Positions 8,679 to 16,517 of a stretch of DNA of 64,000 nucleotides are shown here, piece after piece. The translations under genes were made by a program, and so were the position numbers. Source of the stretch: Paractinoplanes bogorensis (GTDB taxonomy: Bacteria > Actinomycetota > Actinomycetes > Mycobacteriales > Micromonosporaceae); NCBI RefSeq assembly GCF_018829635.1, contig NZ_JAHKKG010000018.1:1-64000 (forward strand), in the 5' to 3' direction. Each line of letters opens with the position of its first letter. Within the stretch, counting starts at the first letter, position 1. Under the pieces are notes generated by a model. It did not search any database, was not told where the DNA came from, and saw only the letters and a program-made list of their open reading frames with translations.

Positions 8679-10409
8679 GTGCTGGAGGAACTGCGCATCA
8701 CCGGGCTCGGCGTCATCGACGACACGACGCTGCGGCTGACGGCGGGCATGAACGTGATCACCGGCGAGACCGGTGCCGGTAAGACGATGGTGGTGACCGG
8801 CCTCGGCCTGCTGTTCGGCGGGCGGGCCGACGCCGGGCGGGTGCGCGCCGATCCGGGCCGCGCGGTCGTCGAGGGCCGTCTGCGGCTCGGCGGCAAGCTG
8901 GCCGACGAGGTGGTGACCCGGGTGTCCGACGCCGGCGGCGAGGTCGACGACGACGGCTCGGTGCTGCTGAGCCGCACCGTGACGATCGAGGGCCGGTCCC
9001 GGGCCCACGTCGGTGGCCGCAGCATGCCGGTGTCGATGCTGACCGATCTGGGTGAGCGGGTGCTGGCCGTGCACGGTCAGTCCGACCAGCTGCGCCTGCT
9101 GCGCCCGGCCGAGCAGCGGGCCGCGCTCGACCGGTTCGCCGGGCCCGAGCACGAGAAGCTGCTCGACACCTACCGCGAGGCCTACGGGCGGTGGCGGGCC
9201 GTGTCCGACGATCTGGCCGACCGCCGGCGCAACGCCCGGGCCCGCTCGCAGGAGGCCGATCTGCTCAAGCTCGGCCTCGACGAGATCAGCCGGGTCGACC
9301 CGCAGCCGGGTGAGGACGACGACCTCCGCAACGAGGTGCAGCGGCTCGAGCACGCCGAGGGTCTGCGGGTGGCCGCGGCCGAGGCGGCCCAGGCGCTCGC
9401 GGCCGGGGTCGAGGTGGCCGACGAGACGCCCGACGCCACCCAGCTGCTCGGCGCGGCCCGCCGCACCCTCGAGGCCCAGGCCCCGGTCGACCCGCTGCTG
9501 GGTGAGCTGGCGGCCCGCATCGAAGAGGCCGCGACCCTGGTGGCCGACGTGTCGTCCGAGCTGTCGACCTATCTGAGCAGCCTGGATGCCGATCCGGCCC
9601 GGCTCGAGCAGATCTATGAGCGCCGGGCCGCGTTGCGCGCGCTGACCCGCAAATACGCCGACGATGTCGAAGGCGTCATCACCTGGGCCGAAGAGGCGCG
9701 GGTCAAGCTGGCCGCGCTCGACTCGTCCGACGAGCTGCTCGACGAGCTCGACAAGGAACGGCAGCGGCTCGAGGCCCAGGTGACCGAGCTGGCGGCCCGG
9801 CTCACCGAGGCGCGGTCCGAGGCCGCGGTGCGGTTCAGTGCGGCGGTCAGCGTCGAGCTGGCCGGTCTGGCCATGCCGCACTCCAAGGTCGAGGTGGCCG
9901 TGGTGCCGCGGGCGGCGGGCAAGGACGAGCCGCCGATGGGTCCCGACGGCTCCGACGAGGTCGAGCTGCGTCTGCTGGCCCATCCCGGTGCGCCGTCGCT
10001 GCCGCTGCAGAAGGGTGCCTCCGGCGGTGAGCTGTCCCGGGTGATGCTCGCGATCGAGGTCGTGTTCGCCGGGGCCGGTGGTCCCGAGACGCTGGTGTTC
10101 GACGAGGTCGACGCGGGCGTGGGCGGCACGGCGGCGGTCGAGATCGGCAAGCGGCTGGCCCGGCTCTCGCGCACCCATCAGGTGCTCGTGGTGACCCACC
10201 TGCCGCAGGTGGCCGCGTTCGCCGACCGTCACCTGGTCGTCGCCAAGGACACCGGCGGCGCGATCACCACCAGCGGGGTCCGGATCGTCGAGGAGACCGA
10301 GCGGGCGCGCGAGCTGTCCCGCATGCTGGCCGGACTGCCCGACTCCGATCTGGGCATCGCCCACGCGGAAGAGCTGCTGGCCGTGGCCGGACGCGAAAAG
10401 AGGGCGTAG
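8679..10409 (+). CDS. recN: DNA repair protein RecN
   Basis: A 576-residue SMC-like ATPase for double-strand break repair. The N-terminal Walker A is GETGAGKT near residue 28, a coiled-coil arm spans roughly residues 160-370, and the C-terminal half has the ABC signature SGGELSRVMLAIE and Walker B LVFDEVDAGVGG. I prefer GTG 8679 because the protein then begins VLEELRITGLG, as in RecN homologues; the in-frame ATG at 8649 would add ten poorly conserved residues. No clear ribosome-binding site precedes GTG 8679. Confidence 0.95.
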   Translation: MLEELRITGLGVIDDTTLRLTAGMNVITGETGAGKTMVVTGLGLLFGGRADAGRVRADPGRAVVEGRLRLGGKLADEVVTRVSDAGGEVDDDGSVLLSRTVTIEGRSRAHVGGRSMPVSMLTDLGERVLAVHGQSDQLRLLRPAEQRAALDRFAGPEHEKLLDTYREAYGRWRAVSDDLADRRRNARARSQEADLLKLGLDEISRVDPQPGEDDDLRNEVQRLEHAEGLRVAAAEAAQALAAGVEVADETPDATQLLGAARRTLEAQAPVDPLLGELAARIEEAATLVADVSSELSTYLSSLDADPARLEQIYERRAALRALTRKYADDVEGVITWAEEARVKLAALDSSDELLDELDKERQRLEAQVTELAARLTEARSEAAVRFSAAVSVELAGLAMPHSKVEVAVVPRAAGKDEPPMGPDGSDEVELRLLAHPGAPSLPLQKGASGGELSRVMLAIEVVFAGAGGPETLVFDEVDAGVGGTAAVEIGKRLARLSRTHQVLVVTHLPQVAAFADRHLVVAKDTGGAITTSGVRIVEETERARELSRMLAGLPDSDLGIAHAEELLAVAGREKRA

Positions 10410-10493
10410 CCGAGGCGCGACAAAGGGCGTGGCGGGGGCGCGCACAATAGGTCTGAGCAGCGGCTTCGGTCATGGGACCCGGGCCGGAGGGAA

Positions 10494-10517
10494 CTAGCGG
10501 GGCAAATGCCCCTTAGT
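10494..10517. other. Short hairpin between recN and steA
   Basis: GGGGC at 10499-10503 pairs with GCCCC at 10508-10512 around AAAT; flanking ACTA and TTAGT partly extend the stem. There is no T tail. It could be part of the steA leader or a weak terminator for recN. Confidence 0.3.
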
Positions 10518-10576
10518 GGGTGAGATCGCGCATGTCGCGTGCCAGGCGCGTGATTCGGCATGTCAGGATGGCCGTG

Positions 10577-11755
10577 ATGCGACTTCCCACCTTGCGCCGC
10601 GCACGGAGCACCGATCCCGATGCCCTCGCCGGCACCGCCCGCCTCGACCGTCGGACCAAGCGTCTGACCGGTCGGCTGCGCCCCGGCGAGATCGCCGTGA
10701 TCGACCACGTCGACATCGACCGGGTGGCCGCCGACGCGCTGGTCGCCGTCGGGGTGTCGGCCGTGCTCAACGCGAAGCCGTCGATCTCCGGCCGCTATCC
10801 CAACCTCGGGCCCGAGGTGCTGATCAAGAACGGCGTCGTGCTGATCGACGACCTCGGCGAAGAGGTCTTCGAGCGGCTCAGCGAGGGCGACCCGGTGGTC
10901 ATCGAGGGTGACACCGTGCTGCTCGACGGCGAACCGGTCGCCTCCGGGGTCCGGCAAGACTCGGAGACCGTCGCGCGCTCGATGGCCGACGCCCGCGAGG
11001 GCCTGTCGGTGCAGCTCGAGGCGTTCGCCGCGAACACCATGGACTACCTCAAGCAGGAGCGCGAGCTGCTGCTCGACGGCGTCGGCGTGCCCGACGTCCG
11101 CACCCGGATCGCCGGGCGGCACGTGCTGATCGTGGTCCGCGGCTACGACTACAAGGACGACCTCGACGTCCTGCGGCCCTACATCCACGAGTACAAGCCG
11201 GTGCTGATCGGCGTCGACGGCGGTGCCGACGCGCTGGTCGAGTCCGGCTACACCCCCGACATGATCATCGGGGACATGGACTCGGTGACCGACGACGTGC
11301 TGCGTTGCGGGGCCGAGGTGGTCGTGCACGCCTATCCGGACGGCCGCGCGCCCGGTCTCGAGCGGGTGCACAAGCTGGACGTGGCCGCGCTGACCTTCCC
11401 GGCCGCGGCCACCAGCGAAGACCTGGCGATGCTGCTGGCCGACGACAAGGGCGCGACCCTGATCGTGGCCGTGGGCACGCACGCCAACCTGGTCGAGTTC
11501 CTCGACAAGGGCCGTGGCGGCATGGCCTCGACGTTCCTGACCCGGCTCAAGGTCGGCGGCAAGCTGGTCGACGCCAAGGGCGTGAGCCGGCTCTACAAGC
11601 AGAACATCTCGGGCTCGGCCCTGCTGCTGCTGGTGCTCTCGGCGACCGCGGCGATGGCGTCCGCGGTGGCGGTGTCGACGGTCGGGAAGGCGTACCTGAC
11701 CGTGGTTTCCGAGTGGTGGGACAATCTGGTGTTCCAACTCGGCCATCTTTTCTGA
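10577..11755 (+). CDS. steA: SteA-like cytokinetic ring protein
   Basis: A 392-residue protein. Residues 10-330 carry the conserved SteA core, with SISGRYPNLGPEVLIKNGV, then a thiamin-pyrophosphokinase-like fold (IGVDGGADAL, DMIIGDMDSV). One transmembrane helix lies at about residues 345-368 near the C-terminus. In Corynebacterium, SteA and SteB form a membrane complex that controls the RipA peptidoglycan hydrolase at the septum. ATG 10577 is favoured because AGGA lies 8 nt upstream; in-frame ATGs at 10520 and 10568 are alternatives. steB follows 14 nt later. Confidence 0.9.
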   Translation: MRLPTLRRARSTDPDALAGTARLDRRTKRLTGRLRPGEIAVIDHVDIDRVAADALVAVGVSAVLNAKPSISGRYPNLGPEVLIKNGVVLIDDLGEEVFERLSEGDPVVIEGDTVLLDGEPVASGVRQDSETVARSMADAREGLSVQLEAFAANTMDYLKQERELLLDGVGVPDVRTRIAGRHVLIVVRGYDYKDDLDVLRPYIHEYKPVLIGVDGGADALVESGYTPDMIIGDMDSVTDDVLRCGAEVVVHAYPDGRAPGLERVHKLDVAALTFPAAATSEDLAMLLADDKGATLIVAVGTHANLVEFLDKGRGGMASTFLTRLKVGGKLVDAKGVSRLYKQNISGSALLLLVLSATAAMASAVAVSTVGKAYLTVVSEWWDNLVFQLGHLF

Positions 11756-11769
11756 CGGGGCTTTCTGTC

Positions 11770-12723
11770 GTGATCAACTTCCGGTACCACGTCGTGTCGC
11801 TCACCGCGGTCTTCCTGGCTCTGGCCATCGGCCTGGTCGTGGGCACCGCCGCGCTCAACGGGCCGGTGGCCGACAACCTCAAGAGCCAGATCACCGCGCT
11901 CAACAAGGATCTGTCCAACAAGCGCGACGAGATCAACCAGTACCGCGACGAGATCAACCGCAGTCAGGAGTTCGCCACCGAGATCGCGCCGACCGTGCTC
12001 AACGGCAAGCTGGCCGGGCGCAAGCTGGCGATCCTGGCCCTGCCGGGCACCGACCAGTACGCCGACAAGGTGATCGCGATGCTGACCATCGCCGGCGCCA
12101 CCGTCACGGCCAAGGTCACGGTGCAGGACAAGTTCTTCGACCCCGCGGTCAGCCTCGAGCTGCTCGACCTGGCCAGCGAGTCGTCCCAGCCGACCATCCG
12201 CACCGAGGATCTGCCGGTCAACAGCGACGGCGTCGAGACGGCCAGCGCGCAACTCTCGCTGGCCCTGCTGCAGCGCACCTCGCCCGCCGGTGCGGCCCCG
12301 GCCACCCAGCCGACCGCCGGTGACGTGACGGCGGTGCTGACGGCCTACACCAAGCAGGGCTACATCGCGGTCGACGACGAGGCGGTCGGCGGCGCCCAGG
12401 CGACCGTCATGATCACCGGAGCCCCGGCGGTCGACAAGGACGCCTCGAAGAAGGCCCAGTCGCTGGTCACCATGGCCGACCAGGTCTATCAGAAGGGCCC
12501 GCTGGTGGTGGCCGGGGTCGGCGTCGGCGAGGGCAACCTGATCTCGGCCGTGCGCGGCGACCCGACGCTGGTCAAGGCGATCTCCACGGTGGACAACGCG
12601 AGCACTGTCGACGGCCAGGTCGCGACGGCGATGGCGACCGTCGAGCGGGTGGTCGACGACAAGATCGGTCAGTACGGGCTGGCCACCGGCGCGGCCTCGC
12701 TCGTCCCCAAGGCCGCGTCGTAG
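11770..12723 (+). CDS. steB: SteB/MctB family envelope protein (copper transporter family)
   Basis: A 317-residue protein with a short cytoplasmic start (VINFRYHVVSLTAVFLALAI), one transmembrane helix at about residues 8-28, and a coiled coil at about 38-75, followed by an extracytoplasmic alpha/beta domain. The family includes mycobacterial MctB (Rv1698), called a copper transport protein, and corynebacterial SteB, partner of SteA. Adjacency to steA supports the SteB reading. GTG 11770 follows GGGGCTTTCTGTC. No metal-binding motif is obvious. Confidence 0.88.
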   Translation: MINFRYHVVSLTAVFLALAIGLVVGTAALNGPVADNLKSQITALNKDLSNKRDEINQYRDEINRSQEFATEIAPTVLNGKLAGRKLAILALPGTDQYADKVIAMLTIAGATVTAKVTVQDKFFDPAVSLELLDLASESSQPTIRTEDLPVNSDGVETASAQLSLALLQRTSPAGAAPATQPTAGDVTAVLTAYTKQGYIAVDDEAVGGAQATVMITGAPAVDKDASKKAQSLVTMADQVYQKGPLVVAGVGVGEGNLISAVRGDPTLVKAISTVDNASTVDGQVATAMATVERVVDDKIGQYGLATGAASLVPKAAS

Positions 12724-12748
12724 CGGTCGCTCTCTAGACTTTCCAGCC

Positions 12749-13582
12749 ATGGCCTCAGTTCTCCGGTCGGCCGGCGTCGGCGCGGCCGTCGCCCGCGCCG
12801 CCCTCGCCTGGATCCGCCGCGACCAGCGTGCCGCCGCCCTGGAACGCACCAACTTCCACGGCCGCACGGTCACCCTGGCCGGTGGTCCGGCGCTCGCCGC
12901 CGGCGCGACCACGGCCGCGGTGCTGGGAGCCGGTAGTGCCCGGCTCGCCGCGGCGGCGGCCACGGCCGGGGCGGTCTCCGGCGCGGTCGGCTTCTACGAC
13001 GACATCGTCGGCAACCGGCCCGAACAGAAGACGGCCAAGGGCTTCGCCGGGCACCTGGGCGCGCTGCGCGAGGGCCGGGTCACCAGCGGTCTCGTGAAGA
13101 TCGCCGGGGTCGGCGCGGCCGGGCTGGTGGCCAGCGCGTTGATCGGCAGCCGCCGCTCGAGCCGCTTCGGCCGGGCGACCGACGTGCTGCTCGGCGCGGG
13201 GGTCATCGCGGGCACGGCCAACCTGGTCAACCTGCTCGACCTGCGGCCGGGCCGGGCCATCAAGGCGGGCGCGATCCTCGGGACGCCGCTGCTCGCGGGC
13301 CGCGGCGGTGGGGTCGCGGCGGGCACGCTGGGCGCCTCGGCGGCGCTGCTGCCCGACGACCTGGGCGAAGAGATCATGCTGGGCGATGCGGGGGCGAACG
13401 CGCTGGGCGCGCTGCTCGGCGTGGCGCTGGTCGCCCGCAGCGGTCCGGCCGGGCGGCTGGCCGCGCTGACCGCCCTGGGCGCGCTGACCGCGGCCAGCGA
13501 GAAGGTCAGCTTCACCAAGGTCATCCAGGACACGCCCTGGCTGCGCACGGTCGACGAGCTGGGCCGCCGGGGCCCGGCGTGA
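12749..13582 (+). CDS. MraY/WecA-like polyprenyl-phosphate phosphotransferase family membrane protein
   Basis: A 277-residue, Ala/Gly-rich membrane protein. It shows family landmarks: FYDDIVG near residue 82 (Asp-Asp motif), NLVNLLDLRPGRAIKAG near residue 155 (usual NxxNxxDG region altered to LDLRPGR), and MLGDAGANALGALLG near residue 212. MraY/WecA enzymes transfer sugar phosphates to undecaprenyl phosphate. Length is shorter than MraY (about 350), so catalytic activity is uncertain. The position after steB is conserved in actinobacteria. Its last 51 bases (13528-13578) are the seed of the tandem duplication that follows. Confidence 0.75.
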   Translation: MASVLRSAGVGAAVARAALAWIRRDQRAAALERTNFHGRTVTLAGGPALAAGATTAAVLGAGSARLAAAAATAGAVSGAVGFYDDIVGNRPEQKTAKGFAGHLGALREGRVTSGLVKIAGVGAAGLVASALIGSRRSSRFGRATDVLLGAGVIAGTANLVNLLDLRPGRAIKAGAILGTPLLAGRGGGVAAGTLGASAALLPDDLGEEIMLGDAGANALGALLGVALVARSGPAGRLAALTALGALTAASEKVSFTKVIQDTPWLRTVDELGRRGPA

Positions 13583-13790
13583 GCCAGGCGCGTGCGGGTC
13601 TGGGAGGACGCGCCGGCCGGGGCTTCGCAGGACACGCCCTGGCTGCGCACGGTCGACGAGTGGGGCCGCCGGGGCCCGGCGTGAGCCAGGCGCGTGCGGG
13701 TCTGGGAGGACGCGCCGGCCGGGGCTTCGCAGGACACGCCCTGGCTGCGCACTGTCGACGAGTGGGGCCGCCGAGGTCCGGCGTGAGCCA
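13528..13790 (+). repeat. Tandem duplication of a 3' gene end, 102-bp unit
   Basis: Units of exactly 102 bp occupy 13579-13680 and 13681-13782, each beginning GTGAGCCAGGCG. The second half of the unit repeats the last 51 bp of the upstream gene (13528-13578), and 13783-13790 starts a further copy. The two full copies are nearly identical, so the event is recent or homogenised. The array ends about 35 bp before the murJ-like start. Confidence 0.9.
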
Positions 13791-13823
13791 GGCGGCCCGC
13801 GATCCGCGGGGGCAGCGAACACC

Positions 13824-15383
13824 GTGACTAAGGCCCCCGCGGTGCGGATCGCCGGGGCCGCGGCGCTGATCACCGTGCTCACGGTGGTGGCGCGGATCGC
13901 CGGGTTCGGCCGCACCTTCGTCTTCCTGCAGACGGTCGGCCACACCGATCTGGGCGACCTCTACAACGCCGCCAACACGATCCCCAACATCGTCTTCGAG
14001 CTGGTCGCCGGGGGAGCCTTGGCCAGCCTCGTGGTGCCCTTGCTGGCCGGGGCGGTCGCGGCGGGTGACCGCGAGCGGGTCAGCGCGGTCTCGTCGGCGC
14101 TGCTCACCTGGGTGATCGTGCTGCTGGTGCCGATGGCCGTCCTGGTCGCTCTGCTGGCGGGACCGATCGCCGGTCTGCTCGACGTGCCGGCCGCTGACCA
14201 GGCCACGGCGGCGAGCATGCTGCGGGTCTTCGCACCCCAGCTCCCCCTGTACGGAATCGGGATCGTGCTCACCGGCGTGCTCCAGGCCCATCATCGGTTC
14301 GCCTGGCCGGTCATCGCCCCACTGCTGTCCAGTGTGACCGTGATGGGCGCCTACCTGGCCTACGCGGGAGCCGATGGCAGTCAGACCGGCGTGGCGGGCC
14401 TGACCCGTACGGGCGAACTGTTCTTGTCGGTCGGCACCACCTGCGGGGTGGTCGTCCTCGCACTATGCCTGGTCATTCCGCTGCGCCGGCTGCACCTGCG
14501 CCTGCGGCCGAGCCTGCGGTTCCCTGGCGACGAGGGCCGTCAGGCGGTGCGGCTCGGCTGGGCGGGCGCTGTCACGGTCGGCTCCCAGCAGCTGATGACG
14601 ATCGTGGCGATCTTCCTGCTCACCGGCGACGGCGATCTCACGCTCTACAACGCCGCGCAGACCGTGTTCCTGCTGCCCTGGGCGGTGCTGGCCGTGCCGG
14701 TGGCGACCGCTGTCTACCCCACTCTGTCGGCGTCGGCTAGTGCGGGCGACGAGGGGACGTACGGCAAAAACCTCTCGGCGACCGCCCGCACGGTCATGCT
14801 GCTGGCCGGTCTCGGGGCGGCCGCGCTGATCGCCGTCGCGGGCCCGGCCGCCTATCTGATCGATGCTGCGCCCGCTTCGTCAGGAATCATTGGCTTTGCG
14901 CCGGGCCTGATGGGATACGCCCTTTTCGCCCTTCTGTCCCGAGCGCTCTATGCCCGTGGGGCGACCAGGGCGGCAGCGTACTCGACGGCGATCGGCTGGA
15001 TCGTGGCCGCCGTGACCGCCCTGGCGCTCTCCAGTGCGGGAGTGTTCGGGCTCGGGCTGGCCAACGCCATCGGGATGTCGGTTATCGGACTTCTTTTGAT
15101 CTTTTCCGTACGCCGTCACGCCGGACCCGCCGCACTCGCCGGTCTCGGCCGCACCACGCTGGTCACGGTCGTTGCCGCCGGTCTGGCCGCCCTCGCCGGC
15201 TGGGGCGTGGTGGTCGGCCTGGGGCACCTGTTCGGCCCCACCCCGCAGGCGGTTCCCAGCATCGTGCAAGGCATATTGGGTGGGCTCGCCGTGCTGGTGG
15301 TCTTCGCCGGCGCCGCCTATCCGGTGGCCCGGCACGACCTGGCGCCGCTGGCCCGCCGCCTGCGACGCCGCGCGGCAGCCTGA
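13824..15383 (+). CDS. MurJ/MviN-like lipid II flippase
   Basis: A 519-residue integral membrane protein with about 13-14 hydrophobic helices. The N-terminus has the MviN pattern (GFGRTFVFLQTVGHTDLGDLY, then NTIPNIVFELVAGGALASL near residue 53). MurJ proteins move lipid II across the membrane during peptidoglycan synthesis. Actinobacteria carry several paralogues; this one lacks the kinase-like tail of mycobacterial MviN. GTG 13824 is the likely start. The envelope context (steA, steB, MraY-like) fits. Confidence 0.88.
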   Translation: MTKAPAVRIAGAAALITVLTVVARIAGFGRTFVFLQTVGHTDLGDLYNAANTIPNIVFELVAGGALASLVVPLLAGAVAAGDRERVSAVSSALLTWVIVLLVPMAVLVALLAGPIAGLLDVPAADQATAASMLRVFAPQLPLYGIGIVLTGVLQAHHRFAWPVIAPLLSSVTVMGAYLAYAGADGSQTGVAGLTRTGELFLSVGTTCGVVVLALCLVIPLRRLHLRLRPSLRFPGDEGRQAVRLGWAGAVTVGSQQLMTIVAIFLLTGDGDLTLYNAAQTVFLLPWAVLAVPVATAVYPTLSASASAGDEGTYGKNLSATARTVMLLAGLGAAALIAVAGPAAYLIDAAPASSGIIGFAPGLMGYALFALLSRALYARGATRAAAYSTAIGWIVAAVTALALSSAGVFGLGLANAIGMSVIGLLLIFSVRRHAGPAALAGLGRTTLVTVVAAGLAALAGWGVVVGLGHLFGPTPQAVPSIVQGILGGLAVLVVFAGAAYPVARHDLAPLARRLRRRAAA

Positions 15384-15410
15384 TTCACCGGCCGGGAAAG
15401 AGGGGGTTTC

Positions 15411-16517
15411 GTGGGGGACTGGCGTGGTTCGGTGGCTCTGGTGCTGGCGTCCAGCACCGGTGGGGTCGGCCAGCACGTCGCGTCCCTGGCCCGCGGCCTG
15501 ATCGGGGCCGGGTGCGAGGTCATGGTGTGCGGCCCGGCGGCCACCGACGAGCTGTTCGGCTTCGCCGCCGCGGGCGCCACCTTCGTGCCGGTCGAGATCC
15601 CGGCCAGCCCGGGCGCGCAGGACGCGGGGGCCGTCCGGCAACTGCGCAGCGCCCTGTCGTCGCGACACCCCGACGTCGTGCACGCCCACGGCTTCCGGGC
15701 CGGGTTCGTCGCCCAGCTGGCCCGCTCCGGCACCCCGCTGATCGTCACCTGGCACAACGCCGTCATGTCGCGCAAGGGTCTGCGCGGGCAGGCCGCCACC
15801 CTGGTCGAACGGGTCGTCGCGCGCAGCGCCACGCTGACCCTGGGGGCCTCGCAGGATCTGGTCGACCGGGCCACCGAGCTCGGTGCCAGGCACGCCCGGC
15901 TCGGCTCAGTGGCCGCGCCCGCCCTGCCCGTGCCCAAGCGGACCCGGGCCGCCGTCCGGGCCGAGTTCCGGCTGCCCGCCGCCACCCCGCTGATCGTCTC
16001 GGTCGGCCGCCTGCACCCGCAGAAGCGCTACGACCTGCTGATCGAGGCGTCGGCCCGGTGGCGTGACCTCGATCCGGTGCCGGTCGTGGTGGTGGCCGGG
16101 TCCGGGCCGAGCTACATGCCGCTGGCCCAGCGGGCGTCCGAGCTGCACGCCCCTTTCCACCTGCTCGGCCGCCGCAACGACGTGTCCGAGCTGCTGCTCG
16201 GCGCCGATCTGGCCGTCATCACCAGCGACTGGGAGGCCCGGCAGCTGTTCGCCCAGGAGGCCCTCGAGTCGGGCGTCCCGCTGATCACCACGGCCGTGGG
16301 CGGGCTGCCCGGGCTGGTCGGCGACGCGGCCGTGCTGATCCCACCGGACGACGTGGACGCGCTCGACAATGCGGTGCGCGCGATGCTGACCGACCCCGAG
16401 CTGCGGGCCGACTACGCGGCGCGCGGGCCCGAACAGGCGGCTACCTGGCCGTCCGAGGCGGATACGGTCGCCGACGTCCTGGACGCGTACGGGGAAAGCC
16501 TGGGTCTTGTGCCGTGA
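15411..16517 (+). CDS. GT4-family glycosyltransferase
   Basis: A 368-residue GT-B enzyme. The N-terminal domain has SSTGGVGQHVASLARGL (donor/acceptor loop) and HPDVVHAHGF; the C-terminal domain has VGRLHPQKRYDLLIEA and the family EX7E region, here QEALESGVPLITTAVGGLPG. It probably adds a sugar to a lipid or envelope precursor in the cytoplasm. GTG 15411 follows GGGAAAGAGGGGG. Its stop overlaps the next gene by four bases, and the pair is likely one functional unit. Confidence 0.88.
   Translation: MGDWRGSVALVLASSTGGVGQHVASLARGLIGAGCEVMVCGPAATDELFGFAAAGATFVPVEIPASPGAQDAGAVRQLRSALSSRHPDVVHAHGFRAGFVAQLARSGTPLIVTWHNAVMSRKGLRGQAATLVERVVARSATLTLGASQDLVDRATELGARHARLGSVAAPALPVPKRTRAAVRAEFRLPAATPLIVSVGRLHPQKRYDLLIEASARWRDLDPVPVVVVAGSGPSYMPLAQRASELHAPFHLLGRRNDVSELLLGADLAVITSDWEARQLFAQEALESGVPLITTAVGGLPGLVGDAAVLIPPDDVDALDNAVRAMLTDPELRADYAARGPEQAATWPSEADTVADVLDAYGESLGLVP

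Noticed and set aside
13579..13827. 82-codon ORF across the 102-bp tandem duplication
   Set aside because: Open only because the repeat unit is a multiple of three; the product is two copies of the same Gly/Ala/Arg string with no family features.
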